Assembly (NCBI GenBank): GCA_965651325.1
Contig: CBFGSB010000023.1
Location: 1-25,759, forward strand
DNA length: 25,759 bases
DNA from: IDS-8 sp965651325
Lineage (GTDB): Bacteria > Pseudomonadota > Gammaproteobacteria > Steroidobacterales > Woeseiaceae
Reading direction: 5' to 3'
Shown here piece by piece: positions 7,701 to 16,967 of the stretch (its first letter is position 1; each line of letters begins with the position of its first letter). The translations under genes were made by a program, and so were the position numbers. Under the pieces are notes generated by a model. It saw only the letters and a program-made list of their open reading frames with translations, was not told the DNA's origin and did not search any database.

Positions 7701-8804
7701 TCACTCATCTCGCTCCACCCGCCTGCGGTTCCCGGTGTATGCCTGACCCTCGCGCATGAGCTGGGTGAACCGCTCCTGGTCGCCCTGTGCCACGGTCGCA
7801 CGCAGGGTCGCTACGGCGCGCTCGAGCGCGTCCAGCGAAGCCTCGCCAAATTCGTTCAGGTGCTGGATCTCGAAGTAGAGCGCCGGGCTCTCCTGCGCCA
7901 CTCCCCGCGCGATTTCGAACTGCGCATCGAAGGTCGAGCTGGACATTCGGAGCAACTGCTGCGCGGCCTCCCCGCTTCCCGCGAGCGCCGTGAAAAAGGC
8001 GATGTTCACGGCATGCGACAGGCCCAATACGTAGGCGATGAGCTGGTCGTGTTCGTCGAGCGTGGTTACGAACTGCTCGGCCATTGTCGGCGCGAACAGC
8101 GCGCGTGCGCGCGCCAGGGCGTCGGCGTCGCCGAGGTCGATGAACAGCACGTGCCGGCCGGACAGCAGCACCACGTCAGGCCCGAACATCGGGTGGATCG
8201 ATGCCACGCTGACGCCCGCCTCGCGCAGGGCGCCGAGCCCGGTGCGCAGCGGCGACTTCAACGATCCGATGTCCATGACGGTTCCGCGCGGCCGGCGTTG
8301 CGCCAGTTCCCGGAGAATGACATTGGTGGCGCCGAGCGGCGCCGCGACGACGATGTAATCGTGCGCTAGGTCCGATTCACGCCAGTCCGCGATCACGGTC
8401 TCTCCGGCCGCGGCGTTCGGGTCCGCCACTTCGACCTCGAACCCCTGCGAGAACAGGAAATGGGCGAACCACCCGCCCATCCGGCCGGCGCCGCCGATGA
8501 CGAGCGCGCGCTGGCCGCTGCCGCTGCCGTGCGCGACGATGCTCGTCTGCTCCTGCTGCGTCAGCGAATACCGGATGAGCAGGCGCATCAGCTCCTCGGC
8601 GACGTCCGGGGAGACGTCCACCGCCTCCGCCTTCGCGCGCGCGTTCTGGAACACTTCCCGCTCGCGCTTGTAGTCGCGCAGGGGGAAGCCGGTCGAGCGC
8701 TTTACGCCGGCAATGTCCCGTATCGTGGCCTGGCGCGCGGCAACCAGCTCGAGTATTTGCCGGTCAATGCCGTCCAGCCGACGGCGCAGTTCGTCGAGCG
8801 TCAT
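7701..8804 (-). CDS. tyrA: bifunctional chorismate mutase / prephenate dehydrogenase
   Basis: The 367-residue T-protein carries out two steps of tyrosine synthesis: chorismate to prephenate, then NAD-dependent oxidative decarboxylation to 4-hydroxyphenylpyruvate. Residues 1-90 form an AroQ chorismate mutase with Arg24, Lys35, Asp44 and Arg47-Glu48 in the expected pattern (DRQILELVAARQATIRDIA; RDYKRERE). Residues about 98-367 are the dehydrogenase, opening with a nucleotide-binding loop GGAGRMGGWF (104-113), and include SIHPMFGPD with the catalytic-type histidine and GLSHAVNIAFF. Length matches E. coli TyrA (373). It lies 13 bp downstream of the lipoprotein gene on the same strand, so the two are probably co-transcribed. 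No leader peptide or attenuator was seen immediately upstream. Confidence 0.96.
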   Translation of the reverse strand: MTLDELRRRLDGIDRQILELVAARQATIRDIAGVKRSTGFPLRDYKREREVFQNARAKAEAVDVSPDVAEELMRLLIRYSLTQQEQTSIVAHGSGSGQRALVIGGAGRMGGWFAHFLFSQGFEVEVADPNAAAGETVIADWRESDLAHDYIVVAAPLGATNVILRELAQRRPRGTVMDIGSLKSPLRTGLGALREAGVSVASIHPMFGPDVVLLSGRHVLFIDLGDADALARARALFAPTMAEQFVTTLDEHDQLIAYVLGLSHAVNIAFFTALAGSGEAAQQLLRMSSSTFDAQFEIARGVAQESPALYFEIQHLNEFGEASLDALERAVATLRATVAQGDQERFTQLMREGQAYTGNRRRVERDE

Positions 8805-8817
8805 GCGTGGCGGTGCC

Positions 8818-10575
8818 CTACTCCGCGAGCGACATGCGGGAAGGAATCTCGATGCCGCGCTCGGTGAACCGGATGTCGAAGGACAGCCGATCCAGGAGCT
8901 CGGCCATCGCCTTCATCGCATCACTCGACGCCTCCAGCATTTCGGCGGATTGCATCCCGGTGGGCTCTGCCGTCACGTTCTCCGTCTCCGCGGCATTCGC
9001 GATCGCGTCGCCCAGCAGCCCGTAGTAGCGACCGGCATCCACGCCCATGCTCATGAACGGCGCCGGTTGCGCCGACGTCGCCTGCAGCATGTCGGTCAGC
9101 TTCGTCTCGACGCCTTCGCCGACCGATAAGGCGAGCGCGTCTTCCGACATCGCGATGTACGCCGCTCCGACGCTCGAGCTCACCATCGGCAGCTCGAGCT
9201 TCATCGGCTTCGCATCGGGCTGCAGGTTGAGCGAGGCGACCTGCGGGCTGAACATCGCGCCCATCGCGAGCAGCCCCTGCGGGTTCTCGCTGGCCAGCAG
9301 AAACCGCATGTCGATCTTGGTCGGCGGCTGCTTTTTCTCGAGGTCGAAACCCTGGAGGTCCTCGACCACTGCGAGGAATCCGCGGATGCCGTAAGCGACC
9401 GGGGGCAGCGGCTGCTGCAGTGCCGCCCGGCCTTGCGCCACGCCTGCCTGCAGGTCGGCGAAGAGATCGCACTCGTACGGGTCGGCTTCCATCGCATCGA
9501 GCCGCGCCCCGTAGAATTCGCGTACCTTCCCGAGGTCGAAGCCCATGCCGAACGAGAACAGGCCGCCCTGGTCGTGACCGAGCCCCGGCACCGGCGCCGT
9601 GACGGCCTGCAGGCCGGCAGCGAGGTCGCTCCGCAGCTCGAACACGACGTTCATCGCCACGCTTTCCGGCGACATCCCGGTGTAGCCCGCGGATACCCGC
9701 GGCACGATGCCCGTCATGGAACGGATTTCAGCCTTGCAGACGTCGGTAAGCGCCGTCGTGTCGTGCTCCACCGTCTCGAGCAACCACTGGTTCACGCCCG
9801 TTTGCTCGTCCAGGAACGTCGCCGCGAGCCCTTGCACGTCGATCATGCCGAGGCCGTGCGCCAGGTAACCGTGGTCCTCGGCCAGCTTCGCAAGACCACC
9901 CGAGTCCGCGATGCTGTTCGCGGGCGGCGTGAGACCCAGCACCGACTTCAGGAGGTCGTCGGGCAGGTTCGCCGGCACCAGGCTGATCACGAGCTGGCTG
10001 TCGATCACCGCAACAATCAGGCGGCCCTTGTCATTCCCGGCATACCGATAGGAATGACCGTCGATGGTCGCCACGTCCATCGACTGGCCCGCGCGCTCCT
10101 CGAGCTTTGCGAACGTGTCGTTGAACAGCGTACCGTCGTCGGTCAGGGTGATGCGCACCACCGGCAGCAGGCCGACGCCATAGAACGCCGACACGGATTC
10201 GCGGGAGTCGATGCCGGCCGCCGGAATGCCGTCCGCCGTAATCATGCCGGCCAGCTCATCGATCATCGCGGAATAGCGCTCGCGTTCTTCCTCGGTCAGC
10301 TTCGCACTGCCGGCATCGACCTGGGTCGAGGCGAGCATCGCCTTCAGCATCCTGGGATAGATGCGGACGGCGGCCTCGGTGCTGGGAGCGAACTTCGCGC
10401 GAATCTCCTCTGGGAGCGGCTCCAGCGCCGCAAACACGTAAGGCGTATCGGCCGGTACGTAGCCGAGGATGCCCTCCCCCGACGTCAGCGTGGGCGCTTC
10501 CCTGGAGCAGGCCACGAGGGCCAGCGGCACGGCGAGCGCGAGGCAAAGCAGGCTCTTTCGGATGACGGTCGGCAT
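8818..10575 (-). CDS. large putative lipoprotein of unknown function upstream of tyrA
   Basis: The 585-residue product has a convincing lipoprotein signal (IRKSLLCLALAVPLALVAC, lipobox LVAC, Cys23) and should be membrane-anchored on the periplasmic side or in the outer membrane. After the cysteine comes a short linker and the phrase GYVPADTPYVFAALEPLP, which recalls DUF3352-like exported proteins, but I cannot assign the family firmly. The rest is a mixed alpha/beta sequence with no metal-binding or catalytic motif I recognise. The ATG at 10575 has a strong GGGGGAG site about 8 bases upstream. It is divergent from the GNAT gene and precedes tyrA by 13 bp. A link to tyrosine synthesis is not implied by its sequence and may be only transcriptional. 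Confidence 0.85.
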   Translation of the reverse strand: MPTVIRKSLLCLALAVPLALVACSREAPTLTSGEGILGYVPADTPYVFAALEPLPEEIRAKFAPSTEAAVRIYPRMLKAMLASTQVDAGSAKLTEEERERYSAMIDELAGMITADGIPAAGIDSRESVSAFYGVGLLPVVRITLTDDGTLFNDTFAKLEERAGQSMDVATIDGHSYRYAGNDKGRLIVAVIDSQLVISLVPANLPDDLLKSVLGLTPPANSIADSGGLAKLAEDHGYLAHGLGMIDVQGLAATFLDEQTGVNQWLLETVEHDTTALTDVCKAEIRSMTGIVPRVSAGYTGMSPESVAMNVVFELRSDLAAGLQAVTAPVPGLGHDQGGLFSFGMGFDLGKVREFYGARLDAMEADPYECDLFADLQAGVAQGRAALQQPLPPVAYGIRGFLAVVEDLQGFDLEKKQPPTKIDMRFLLASENPQGLLAMGAMFSPQVASLNLQPDAKPMKLELPMVSSSVGAAYIAMSEDALALSVGEGVETKLTDMLQATSAQPAPFMSMGVDAGRYYGLLGDAIANAAETENVTAEPTGMQSAEMLEASSDAMKAMAELLDRLSFDIRFTERGIEIPSRMSLAE

Positions 10576-10724
10576 TGTGTGGGCTCCCCCCGGGAAGAAA
10601 TGGCCGAAAACTGTAGTGGTAGCAGGCGGTGCAGTCGCGGACCGGTGTCACAGACGGTTCGGCGGATTATACCTGCGCCGAGGCTGCGGTCGATCGGAGC
10701 CAAACGCGATGTAGAATCGAGGCC

Positions 10725-11210
10725 ATGATTCGGGACGTACAGAGCGATGACCTGGAAGCGGTGCTGGCCTTGAACGAGGCGTCCGTGCCGCATGTGAATT
10801 CGGTGCCGATGGCGCAGTTCGAGAAATTCCGGCGCGAGGCGGCCTACTTCCGGGTTGCGCTGGTCGACGGCGCCGTCGCGGCGTACCTCGTCGGGCTCAC
10901 CCCGGAGGCCGACTACGCGAGCCTCAACTTCCGGTGGTTCAAGGCGCGCTACGACGATTTCGCCTACGTCGACCGGGTGGCCGTGGCGGAGGGCGCCCGG
11001 CGGCTCGGGCTCGGGAGTGCGCTGTACGGGGACTTCGAGCGGTATTTCAGGGGCCGCCGGCCGCGCCTTGCCTGCGAGGTGAACCTGGAGCCGCCGAACG
11101 AGGTGTCGATGGCGTTTCACCGGCGCCACGGCTTCGCCCGGGTGGGCGAGCAACCGGTGGACGGCAAAATCGTGGCGATGATGGTGAAGGAATTGCCCGA
11201 CCCCGTATAA
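10725..11210 (+). CDS. GNAT family N-acetyltransferase
   Basis: The 161-residue protein has the GNAT fold in order: an N-terminal strand-helix (MIRDVQSDDLEAVLALNEAS), the beta4 strand and acetyl-CoA pyrophosphate loop YVDRVAVAEGARRLGLGSAL (81-100, with R..GLG), and the C-terminal ACEVNLEPPNEVSMAFHRRH followed by GFARVGE. It is expected to transfer acetyl from acetyl-CoA to an amine; the acceptor is unknown. The start at 10725 is preferred over 10629 because the family begins at this Met. A TAGAAT hexamer (10712-10717) ends 7 bases before it. The stop codon overlaps the TATAAT proposed for typA, and the two genes are separated by 40 bp. Confidence 0.9.
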   Translation: MIRDVQSDDLEAVLALNEASVPHVNSVPMAQFEKFRREAAYFRVALVDGAVAAYLVGLTPEADYASLNFRWFKARYDDFAYVDRVAVAEGARRLGLGSALYGDFERYFRGRRPRLACEVNLEPPNEVSMAFHRRHGFARVGEQPVDGKIVAMMVKELPDPV

Positions 11211-11211
11211 T
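11206..11211 (+). promoter_or_regulatory. candidate typA -10 element overlapping the GNAT stop codon
   Basis: A perfect TATAAT at 11206-11211 spans the TAA stop (11208-11210) of the acetyltransferase gene and lies 39 bases before the typA ATG at 11251. No good -35 is seen at 16-18 bases. Transcription of typA would thus not depend on readthrough from the GNAT gene. Confidence 0.4.
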
Positions 11212-11250
11212 GCGCCGCCTTTCCGGCCGGGGCCGGGATACCCTTTGTAT

Positions 11251-13074
<1,824 letters not shown>

Positions 13075-13087
13075 CCGCGCCCTGCCG

Positions 13088-14089
13088 ATGCCGGAACGCC
13101 ACGCCGATCCCGACCACGCGTTCGCCGAGCTGCGCCCGGACGACATCCTGGGGCCGCTGGACGAGCTCGGCTTCGTGAGTGACGGCCGCCTGCTCGCCTT
13201 GAACAGCTACGAGAACCGCGTGTACCGCGTGGGGCTCGAACAGGGTGACCCGGTGGTCGCGAAGTTCTACCGGCCGGATCGCTGGAGCGACGACGCGATT
13301 TTAGAGGAGCACCGCTTCACGGCGGAACTGGCGCGGCAGGAAATCCCGGCAGTGCCGCCGCTGGAGCGGGACGGACGCACCCTGCACCACTCCGGGCCGT
13401 TCCGCCTCGCGGTTTTCCCCTGCCGCGGCGGCCGGGCGCCGGAGCTCGATTCCGCGGACATGCTGCGCCAGCTCGGGCGCCTGGTCGCGCGCATCCACCT
13501 GCAGGGCGCGACGCAGCCCTTCCTGCACCGGCCCCGGATCGACATTGAATCCTACGGGGTGGAATCACAGCGCTACCTGGTCGAGCACGGCTTCATACCG
13601 CCGGACCTGGTCGACGCTTACAACGGGGTCGCGGAGCACCTGCTCGACAACGTCGCCGGCTGCTTCGAGCGCGCCGGACCGGTGCGGGAAATCCGCCTGC
13701 ACGGCGACCTGCACCCCGGCAACGTGCTGGACGACGGCGAGGAGCTCTACATCGTCGACTTCGACGACGTGCGCAGCGGCCCGGCCGTGCAGGATCTCTG
13801 GATGTTCTTGTCCGGCGGCCGCGAGGAACAGGCGCCGCAGCTCGCCCTGCTGCTCGAAGGCTACGAGGAATTCCGGCGCTTCGATGCCCGTGAGCTGCAC
13901 CTCGTCGAAGCCCTGCGAAGCCTGCGGATCATGCACTACGCGGCCTGGATCGCCCGCCGCTGGGAGGATCCTGCGTTTCGCATCGCCTTTCCCTGGTTCG
14001 ACACGCCGCGCTACTGGGACGAGCACGTGCTGGCGCTGCGCGAGCAGGCGGCGCTGACCCAGGAGCCGCCCCTGGTATGGCTGACATAA
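13088..14089 (+). CDS. srkA: stress response kinase A (SrkA / YihE / RdoA)
   Basis: The 333-residue cytoplasmic kinase belongs to the APH/choline-kinase-like SrkA family, which phosphorylates Ser/Thr and in E. coli counters stress-induced programmed death and supports the Cpx response. Visible motifs are LNSYENRVYRVGLE (nucleotide loop), VVAKFYRPDRW (ATP-binding Lys), the catalytic loop HGDLHPGN (205-212, Asp207) and the metal-binding DFD (224-226, in YIVDFDDVRSGP). The C-terminal helical part has MHYAAWIARRWEDPAF. Length fits the family (about 328). It starts 13 bp after typA with no clear Shine-Dalgarno, suggesting translational coupling to typA or an internal promoter. In E. coli srkA sits next to dsbA, so the typA neighbourhood differs. 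Confidence 0.95.
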   Translation: MPERHADPDHAFAELRPDDILGPLDELGFVSDGRLLALNSYENRVYRVGLEQGDPVVAKFYRPDRWSDDAILEEHRFTAELARQEIPAVPPLERDGRTLHHSGPFRLAVFPCRGGRAPELDSADMLRQLGRLVARIHLQGATQPFLHRPRIDIESYGVESQRYLVEHGFIPPDLVDAYNGVAEHLLDNVAGCFERAGPVREIRLHGDLHPGNVLDDGEELYIVDFDDVRSGPAVQDLWMFLSGGREEQAPQLALLLEGYEEFRRFDARELHLVEALRSLRIMHYAAWIARRWEDPAFRIAFPWFDTPRYWDEHVLALREQAALTQEPPLVWLT

Positions 14090-14116
14090 GCCGGGACGAT
14101 CCCCTGCCCGCGATAT

Positions 14117-14145
14117 TTGCGCTGCCCGGGCGCCGGGTCTAAAGT
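14117..14145 (+). promoter_or_regulatory. candidate sigma70 promoter for the lipoprotein-peptidase-ATPase-FHA operon
   Basis: TTGCGC (14117-14122), a 17-base spacer and TAAAGT (14140-14145) lie in the 124-bp gap between srkA and the first lipoprotein gene. Transcription would start near 14152, leaving a 5' leader of roughly 60 bases. The match to consensus is moderate. It is proposed because this is the only sizeable gap before the following coupled genes. Confidence 0.35.
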
Positions 14146-14213
14146 CGAAGTATGATGCCGCGGAGGCTCGACAGGAACTCCGGAGCCCCGGGAATGCTCT
14201 GATAGATGGATAA

Positions 14214-15014
14214 ATGCCGCGCGCCGGCCCTGTCCGGGATTTCAGATTGATCGCAAAGCCCCTCAAGCCGTTCCCAGTCGCAATGCTGATTGCGCTGTCC
14301 GGCTGCTCCACGCACGTCACCCTCCAGAACCCGACCATCCCGGAGCCCCTGGTCGAGACCATGCCGCTTGCGGTGGCGGTACGCTATCCCGAGGTTTTCC
14401 AGCACTACGTCCACCAGGAAAAGGTGATCGGCAAAAAAGAGTGGACGATCGACATGGGCCGCGCCAACAGCATGCTGTTCACGCAGCTCTTCGGGACCAT
14501 GTTCGCGGACTGCACGATCATCGGGGAACCGCCGCAGGCAGGTGACCGCGACGAGGATCCCGCGCAGCGGACGGGCGGCTGCCATTTCGTGCCGCCCGGA
14601 ACCGACCCCGGCAGCCTGCCGATCGACGCCCTGATCGAGCCCAGCATCGACGCGTTCGAGTTTTCCGTCCCGGAGCAGAGCCAGACCGATTCCTTCGCCG
14701 TCTGGATTCGCTACCGTTTGAAGATCTTCGACGCGGAAGGCAATGAGATCGCAAACTGGCCGCTCAGCGCCTACGGCAAGGCGATGAGCAGCATGATGGG
14801 CGGTGACGAGGCACTGCGCCATGCGGCCGTGCTTGCCATGCGCGATGCCGCCGCGCTGGTCATCCTGCAGATGGACAAGTCGGCAAACATCAGTGCACTC
14901 GTGGCATCGCGGCGCGCGCGTACGGCCGATGAGACCGGCGGTATCATCGAAGCGCTGCCCGTCAACGAGGCTTTAACGACCGCTACGGAGGAGAGGCAAG
15001 ATGATTCCGGCTAG
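14214..15014 (+). CDS. putative lipoprotein A, first gene of a coupled five-gene block
   Basis: A 266-residue exported protein with lipobox ALSGC (Cys31). An alternative TTG start at 14247 would give a more typical 20-residue lipoprotein signal (from LIAKPLKPFPVAML) and has CGGGA 7-8 bases upstream; the ATG at 14214 has a poor ribosome site. The mature protein begins STHVTLQNPTIPEPLVETMP and then alternates strands and helices, with WTIDMGRANSMLFTQLFGTM and a central DSFAVWIRYRLKIFDAEGNEI strand pair. The C-terminus (about 225-266) is probably disordered. I do not recognise the family and see no catalytic motif. The stop overlaps the start of lipoprotein B by 14 bases. It may be an outer-membrane partner of the following genes. 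Confidence 0.85.
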   Translation: MPRAGPVRDFRLIAKPLKPFPVAMLIALSGCSTHVTLQNPTIPEPLVETMPLAVAVRYPEVFQHYVHQEKVIGKKEWTIDMGRANSMLFTQLFGTMFADCTIIGEPPQAGDRDEDPAQRTGGCHFVPPGTDPGSLPIDALIEPSIDAFEFSVPEQSQTDSFAVWIRYRLKIFDAEGNEIANWPLSAYGKAMSSMMGGDEALRHAAVLAMRDAAALVILQMDKSANISALVASRRARTADETGGIIEALPVNEALTTATEERQDDSG

Positions 15015-15705
15015 GCTGAATCGGATCGCTTTCTACAGCGGGCGGGGGATCGTGCTCGCGGCACTCGGGGCGGCCCTGTCCGGTTGCGTGACGTCCCGCG
15101 TGGAAGATGTGCGCCAGGAAGCGACCGGCTACGCGCCCGGGGACGGCGTCGTCATCATGGCGAAGAGCTATCACCTCGGCAACGAAACGGAAGCCGACTT
15201 CATCTCCTGCGTCGGCAAGGAAATCAGCCAGGGCAACTCGGGGCTGCGCGTCATCCCGCACAATGAATTCGTCGACGCGCTGTTTCCCTGGTTCGAGCCG
15301 CGCACCGCTCCCGCCGAAACGAAAGGGCTCCCGGAGCTGATGCAACGGCCCGGCGTCGCCGAAATGATCGAGAAGAAGGGCGTCCGTTACGTGGTCTGGC
15401 TCGACGGCAGCACGGATCGCGTTGCCGGCGGCGGCAGCATGTCATGCGCGGCCGGCCCCGGCGGCGGCGGCTGCTTCGGTTTTGCGTGGTGGCAAAACGA
15501 CGCGAAGTACGAGGCTTCGGTCTGGGACCTCGAAGGGCTCGAAGACGCCGGGACGATCAGTGCCGACGTCAGCGGAACCTCCTTCATGCCGGCGATCGTC
15601 ATCCCGATCCCGTTGATCGCGCGCACCCAGTCGCATGCCTGCGGCGGCCTTGCCGACCAGCTCAAGCTTTTCATCGTCGGCGAGCAGGCAAAGCAAGCCA
15701 CCTAG
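15001..15705 (+). CDS. putative lipoprotein B
   Basis: A 234-residue lipoprotein with a well-formed signal (RGIVLAALGAALSGC, lipobox LSGC, Cys29) and a GGAGAGG ribosome site 4-6 bases before the ATG, lying inside the end of lipoprotein A (14-base overlap). The mature part contains GDGVVIMAKSYHLGNETEAD, RVIPHNEFVDALFPWF and GVRYVVWLDGSTDR. This alternation of strands resembles periplasmic proteins that sense or assemble other envelope components, but I cannot name the family. A Gly/Cys-rich segment (about 143-160, SMSCAAGPGGGGCFGF) is unusual, and the cysteines there and near the C-terminus (ACGG) could form disulfides. The stop TAG shares its G with the GTG start of the next gene. Confidence 0.85.
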   Translation: MIPARLNRIAFYSGRGIVLAALGAALSGCVTSRVEDVRQEATGYAPGDGVVIMAKSYHLGNETEADFISCVGKEISQGNSGLRVIPHNEFVDALFPWFEPRTAPAETKGLPELMQRPGVAEMIEKKGVRYVVWLDGSTDRVAGGGSMSCAAGPGGGGCFGFAWWQNDAKYEASVWDLEGLEDAGTISADVSGTSFMPAIVIPIPLIARTQSHACGGLADQLKLFIVGEQAKQAT

Positions 15706-16967
15706 TGTCCGGTCCCATAGCGCACGATAAAGCCCGGTTCTCGCGGTTGCTGCTGCTTGTCGCGCTTTTCGCCGGCGCCGCCGGCTGCGGGTCCGCCGCC
15801 GCCGAGGACGACCGCGTCTACAACGTCCACTACGTGGTAAAGGTCGATCCGGCCGCCAGGGGCGCGCGTGTCGAGCTCACCCTCGAGCAGGACGGCGATT
15901 ACCTGCGCGAGCTCGACATGCCGCTGCTCGACGGCCGCATCGGCGATGTCCGGGGCGACGGCGAGGTTTCGGTTCGCGATGGCCGGGTCACCTGGCTGCC
16001 GCCGGACAAGGGAGGCCGGCTGAGCTGGTTCGTGCGCATCGAGCACCTGCGCGGTGACGACAGCTACGACGCCTGGATCGGCCACGACTGGGCCCTCTTC
16101 CGCGGCGAAGACATCGTTCCGTCGGTGAGCACGCGCACGCGCAAAGGTGCCCGCAGCGACACGCGCCTGACGTTCGACTTGCCCCGCGGCTGGTCGTCCG
16201 TCACGCCGTATTTCGGCGACGACGGCGTGTTCGAGATCGACGATCCCGACCGGCGCTTCGACACGCCGCAGGGATGGATGGTCCTCGGCGACCTGGGCGT
16301 GCGCTTCGGGACGATTGGCGGCGTGCGCACGAAGGTTGCCGGGCCGACCGGCTTCGGCGTCCGCCGCCTGGACATTCTCGCGTTCCTCCGCTGGACCCTT
16401 CCGGAGATTCTCGCGGTGCTGCCCGATTTCCCCGATCGGCTGACAATCGTGAGCGCGGGGGCGCCCATGTGGCGCGGCGGGCTCTCCGGGCCGGGGTCCC
16501 TCTATATTCACGCCGACCGCCCGCTGATCAGCGAGAATGGGACCAGCACCCTGCTGCACGAGGTCGTGCACGTCGGCATGGGCTTGTCCGCGGAGGACGA
16601 CGCCGACTGGATCGTCGAAGGCTTTGCCGAGTACTACGCGCTCGAAGGGCTACGGCGCAGCGGTACGCTCAGCGAGCGGCGCTTCGAGATCGCGCACCGG
16701 GATCTCGCCGAATGGGGCAGCGAAACGTCGGAGCTCTGCAGCGAGAGCTCCAGCGGCAGCCGCACGGCGCGTGCCGTCGGCGTCCTGCGCGAGCTTGACG
16801 CGGAGATCCGCAAGGTAACGGACGGCCGCTCGAGCCTCGATACCGTGGCGGCCGAGCTCGCGGGCCTGGACCGGCCGATCACCGTCGAGCGTCTCCGCGA
16901 GATGGCCGCCGCGATAACCGACCAACCCGTGAAGGCCCTCGAAAACCTTCCGGGGTGCCCTGGGTGA
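15705..16967 (+). CDS. lipid-anchored gluzincin metallopeptidase, M61-like
   Basis: The 420-residue product starts at a GTG that overlaps the preceding TAG by one base (15705), with no ribosome site, so it probably depends on translational coupling. The signal peptide ends in FAGAAGC (Cys28), a moderate lipobox. Residues about 38-230 form a beta-rich N-terminal domain beginning YNVHYVVKVDPAARGARVEL, as in M61 and M1 peptidases. The zinc site is HEVVH (285-289) with the third ligand probably Glu305 in WIVEGFAEYY, giving HExxH-x15-E rather than the usual x18. The reaction would be metal-dependent peptide hydrolysis on the periplasmic side, substrate unknown. It is probably active since all ligands are present. 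The stop overlaps the next start by 4 bases. Confidence 0.85.
   Translation: MSGPIAHDKARFSRLLLLVALFAGAAGCGSAAAEDDRVYNVHYVVKVDPAARGARVELTLEQDGDYLRELDMPLLDGRIGDVRGDGEVSVRDGRVTWLPPDKGGRLSWFVRIEHLRGDDSYDAWIGHDWALFRGEDIVPSVSTRTRKGARSDTRLTFDLPRGWSSVTPYFGDDGVFEIDDPDRRFDTPQGWMVLGDLGVRFGTIGGVRTKVAGPTGFGVRRLDILAFLRWTLPEILAVLPDFPDRLTIVSAGAPMWRGGLSGPGSLYIHADRPLISENGTSTLLHEVVHVGMGLSAEDDADWIVEGFAEYYALEGLRRSGTLSERRFEIAHRDLAEWGSETSELCSESSSGSRTARAVGVLRELDAEIRKVTDGRSSLDTVAAELAGLDRPITVERLREMAAAITDQPVKALENLPGCPG

Noticed and set aside
9433..10728. 431-codon plus-strand frame opposite the tyrA-linked lipoprotein
   Set aside because: The minus-strand gene has a lipobox and a strong ribosome site. The plus frame is rich in Arg and His with no domain, typical of an antisense shadow.
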